A DNA stretch of 64,000 bases from Salivita marina (GTDB lineage: Bacteria; Pseudomonadota; Gammaproteobacteria; Pseudomonadales; Azotimanducaceae). The position numbers and the translations under genes were made by a program. Under the pieces are notes generated by a model, which saw nothing but the letters and a program-made list of their open reading frames with translations, was not told where the DNA came from and made no database searches. Shown piece by piece: positions 62,259 through 64,000 of the stretch (position 1 is the first letter of the stretch; each line of letters opens with the position of its first letter). The stretch covers positions 1-64,000 of the forward strand of contig JAYQNS010000002.1 in assembly GCA_038144425.1 (NCBI GenBank), read 5' to 3'.

Positions 62259-63235
62259 GGCACTTCGGGCAGGGGGCCCTGAAGGGCCGCCAGCTGTTCG
62301 CGAAGCGTCAGAATGTGCTGGCTCCAGTAGCGATCCGTGCCGTAATCTGGAAAGGCTCGGGGAAAGGCCGGGTCTTCCCAGCGTCGTCCGATCCAGGCCG
62401 CATGATGAAGAATGCGCAGCGTGCGTAGCGGTTCCAGAAGGGTCAGGGTGCGCCGATCAAAGGCATGGAAGCGCTCGTAGCCCGTCAGCAGCTTCCCCAG
62501 TTGGGGTCCCTGTTCGGTCACGTCCCCGGAAGTGAAAAGCCAGAGATCCTGCACCGCCGGCCCCTGCCGGGCATCGTCGAAGTCCACGAAGTGGGCCACC
62601 CCTTCCTGCCAAAGAAGATTGCCGAGGTGGCAATCCCCGTGCAATCGAACGGTCTCCGGCGCGCAGGCCGCGAAGCGTTCCTCGATGAGGGCCAATAAGT
62701 CGGCGCTGAGGGTCTCGTAGGCACTCTCTAGGCTGTAGGGCAGCCGTCCCGTCTCGAGAAGAAAACCCCGGCTGTCGTGGCCGAAGCTTGCGACCGTGAG
62801 GGCTGGCCGATGCTCGAAGGGCTCCAGAGCCCCAACGGCGTGGATGCGTCCCAGGAGGCGTCCGAGAACGGCGAGGGCCTCGTCGTCTTCCAGATCCGGG
62901 GCTCGGCCCGCAATGCGGGGGTAGAGCGCAAAGCGCAGCCCCTCTTCGCTGATGCGCAGCGTTTCCCCGGCGCTGTTCGCGAGGGGTACCACGGCGGGAA
63001 TGTCCCGCTCCGCGAGCTCCGCCGTAAAAGCGTGTTCTTCTAAAAGCGCTGCGTCGCTCCACCGTCCGGGGCGATAAAATTTGGCGATGAGCGGCGGGCC
63101 ATCGCACTGGCCGATCTGATACACCCGGTTTTCATAGGAGTTCAAGGCCATGAGCTGGGCATCCAGCACGTAGCCTTCGCCTTCAAGGATCGTTAGGACC
63201 TTATCCGGCGAGAGCGCTTCGTAGGGCGTGTCCAT
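62255..63235 (-). CDS. srkA: stress response kinase A (YihE family)
   Basis: 326 residues. LNSYENRVYQIG near the N-terminus, VRLHGDCHLGNLLW (catalytic loop) and FVDFDDARQGPAVQDLWLF (metal-binding Asp) are the YihE/SrkA signature within the choline-kinase/APH fold. E. coli SrkA is a Ser/Thr kinase that protects against stress-induced death and antagonises MazEF. Genes of this family are usually near dsbA, which is not in the window. Confidence 0.9.
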   Translation of the reverse strand: MDTPYEALSPDKVLTILEGEGYVLDAQLMALNSYENRVYQIGQCDGPPLIAKFYRPGRWSDAALLEEHAFTAELAERDIPAVVPLANSAGETLRISEEGLRFALYPRIAGRAPDLEDDEALAVLGRLLGRIHAVGALEPFEHRPALTVASFGHDSRGFLLETGRLPYSLESAYETLSADLLALIEERFAACAPETVRLHGDCHLGNLLWQEGVAHFVDFDDARQGPAVQDLWLFTSGDVTEQGPQLGKLLTGYERFHAFDRRTLTLLEPLRTLRILHHAAWIGRRWEDPAFPRAFPDYGTDRYWSQHILTLREQLAALQGPLPEVP

Positions 63236-63258
63236 GGCCTCGGGCCCCCAGGTGGAAA

Positions 63259-63278
63259 GGCGGGCAGTACAGCCCGCC
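63259..63278 (-). terminator. hairpin between comF and srkA
   Basis: GGCGGGC (63259-63265) pairs with GCCCGCC (63272-63278) around a six-base loop. In the comF direction the stem is followed by tttcc, a weak U-tract, so partial termination of comF transcripts is plausible. Confidence 0.5.
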
Positions 63279-63290
63279 CGGCCAAGAGAA

Positions 63291-63959
63291 TCAAGGTGGG
63301 CTTGGGGGCAGCGTCCAGGCGAAAACCCAATGGAGCGGGGGCGCCCAGCCCGCTGCGAGAAGTGCGGCTCGCCCGGCGCTGAGGGTGGCGCCGGTGGTCG
63401 CTACGTCGTCCACCAATACGGGGGTGAGCCCGGGTTGGGGTGGGGATGCCGCGTAAAAAGCGCCGGCGAGATTGCCGGAGCGCGCCTCCCGAGGAAGGCG
63501 GCTTTGGGGGGCGGTTGCGCGGTGGCGGCGTAGGACTGCTGTAAGGGGCAAACCCGTGAGACGGTGAAGCCAAAGGCTGAGGAGCTGGGCTTGATCGAAG
63601 CCCCGCTGGAGCCGGCGTCGCCAGTGCAGGGCTAGGGGAATCAGCACCACCGAATTTCCGAGGAAGGGCCTGGGTAGGGCTTCAGCCATGAGCGTGGCCA
63701 TTAGCCGCGCGGCTTCCGGCCGGCGATGGAATTTCATCTGCTGCGCCAGGTCTTGGGCGCCGCTGCCGTAGCAAAACGGCGCGAAGGGCCTGCGGGCGGT
63801 GCCCCGAGGGGCCTCTAGGCCACCGGGAAGGGGGCGCAGGGTAAGGCGGCAGGCGGGGCAGAGATCTTCCGGGCCCGGGCAGGGGAGGCCGCACAGTTGG
63901 CACTGAGGCGGCAGCAGCCAGCGCGCCCAGGCGTCGAGGCGCTTCCAAAGTTTCGTCAT
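63291..63959 (-). CDS. comF: ComF-family phosphoribosyltransferase-like protein
   Basis: 222 residues. An N-terminal zinc-ribbon-like cysteine set (CQLCGLPCPGPEDLCPAC) precedes a type I PRTase fold with the PRPP loop VLVDDVATTGATL and the segment RGFDQAQLLSLWL. ComF proteins support DNA uptake in naturally competent bacteria, though the reaction is unknown. The pil genes at the other end of the window would supply the uptake pilus. In many gammaproteobacteria comF lies beside bioB; what precedes it here is outside the window. Confidence 0.9.
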   Translation of the reverse strand: MTKLWKRLDAWARWLLPPQCQLCGLPCPGPEDLCPACRLTLRPLPGGLEAPRGTARRPFAPFCYGSGAQDLAQQMKFHRRPEAARLMATLMAEALPRPFLGNSVVLIPLALHWRRRLQRGFDQAQLLSLWLHRLTGLPLTAVLRRHRATAPQSRLPREARSGNLAGAFYAASPPQPGLTPVLVDDVATTGATLSAGRAALLAAGWAPPLHWVFAWTLPPSPP

Positions 63960-64000
63960 CCTTCTCCCGGCGTAAGCAACCCTTTAAGGGTCCCGGGAAT

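Noticed and set aside
1..64000. tRNA, rRNA, IS elements, prophage or defence systems
   Set aside because: None was recognised on reading both strands; no integrase, transposase, toxin-antitoxin pair or restriction gene is present among the supported genes.

Overview
The window is one continuous stretch of a GC-rich gammaproteobacterial chromosome. The best anchor is the order pilM-N-O-P-Q, aroK, aroB, damX, followed by a convergent gltBD, which is a classic gammaproteobacterial arrangement. greB, syd, srkA, comF, several TonB-dependent receptors and a paired set of acyl-CoA dehydrogenases suggest a free-living, probably marine, aerobic heterotroph (OM60/NOR5 or Halieaceae-like). That placement is an inference and was not tested. 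No rRNA, tRNA, insertion sequence, prophage or CRISPR array was seen.

Layout. 1-7.4 kb: type IV pilus inner-membrane and secretin genes, shikimate genes and a SPOR/AAA cell-division protein with a long Pro-Glu-Lys repeat. 7.4-15 kb: glutamate synthase (both subunits frameshifted as given) behind a good sigma-70 promoter, and a family III CoA-transferase. 15-16.9 kb: Nudix hydrolase, malate dehydrogenase and a small unknown protein. 16.9-22.8 kb: a lower-GC block with an exported S9 peptidase, an unknown secreted protein and a large TonB-dependent receptor, closed by a bidirectional terminator. 23.2-27.7 kb: aroA, syd, a VOC protein, greB, mtnA and a class II aldolase. 27.8-33.1 kb: a tightly packed lipid-modifying operon (fatty-acid desaturase, FAD amine oxidase, DUF1365, two cyclopropane-synthase-family methyltransferases). 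33.1-40.9 kb: a glycan operon (beta-hexosaminidase, N-acetylhexosamine-kinase-like protein, VOC protein, LacZ-type beta-galactosidase, TonB-domain lipoprotein) beside a divergent SIS-domain isomerase. 40.9-43.9 kb: a thiamin uptake operon under a TPP riboswitch (TonB receptor, YkoF-like thiamin-binding protein, thioesterase). 44-64 kb: GNAT pair, Smr, DUF924, metallo-beta-lactamase-fold proteins, Nudix, M28 and M13 peptidases, racemase, F420-type oxidoreductase, amidase, acyl-CoA dehydrogenase pair, SDR, TauE exporter, acyltransferase, srkA and comF.

Three conserved genes (gltB, gltD and the GH20 hexosaminidase) are interrupted by single-base indels, all in homopolymer runs. A fifth candidate indel lies at the end of the desaturase. 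Each of the three reads as a full-length protein once the run is changed by one base. This pattern fits consensus sequencing error better than gene decay, but only the reads can decide.

The most interesting systems are the desaturase/methyltransferase lipid operon, the TPP-riboswitch receptor paired with a small YkoF-like protein, and the hexosamine/galactoside operon.
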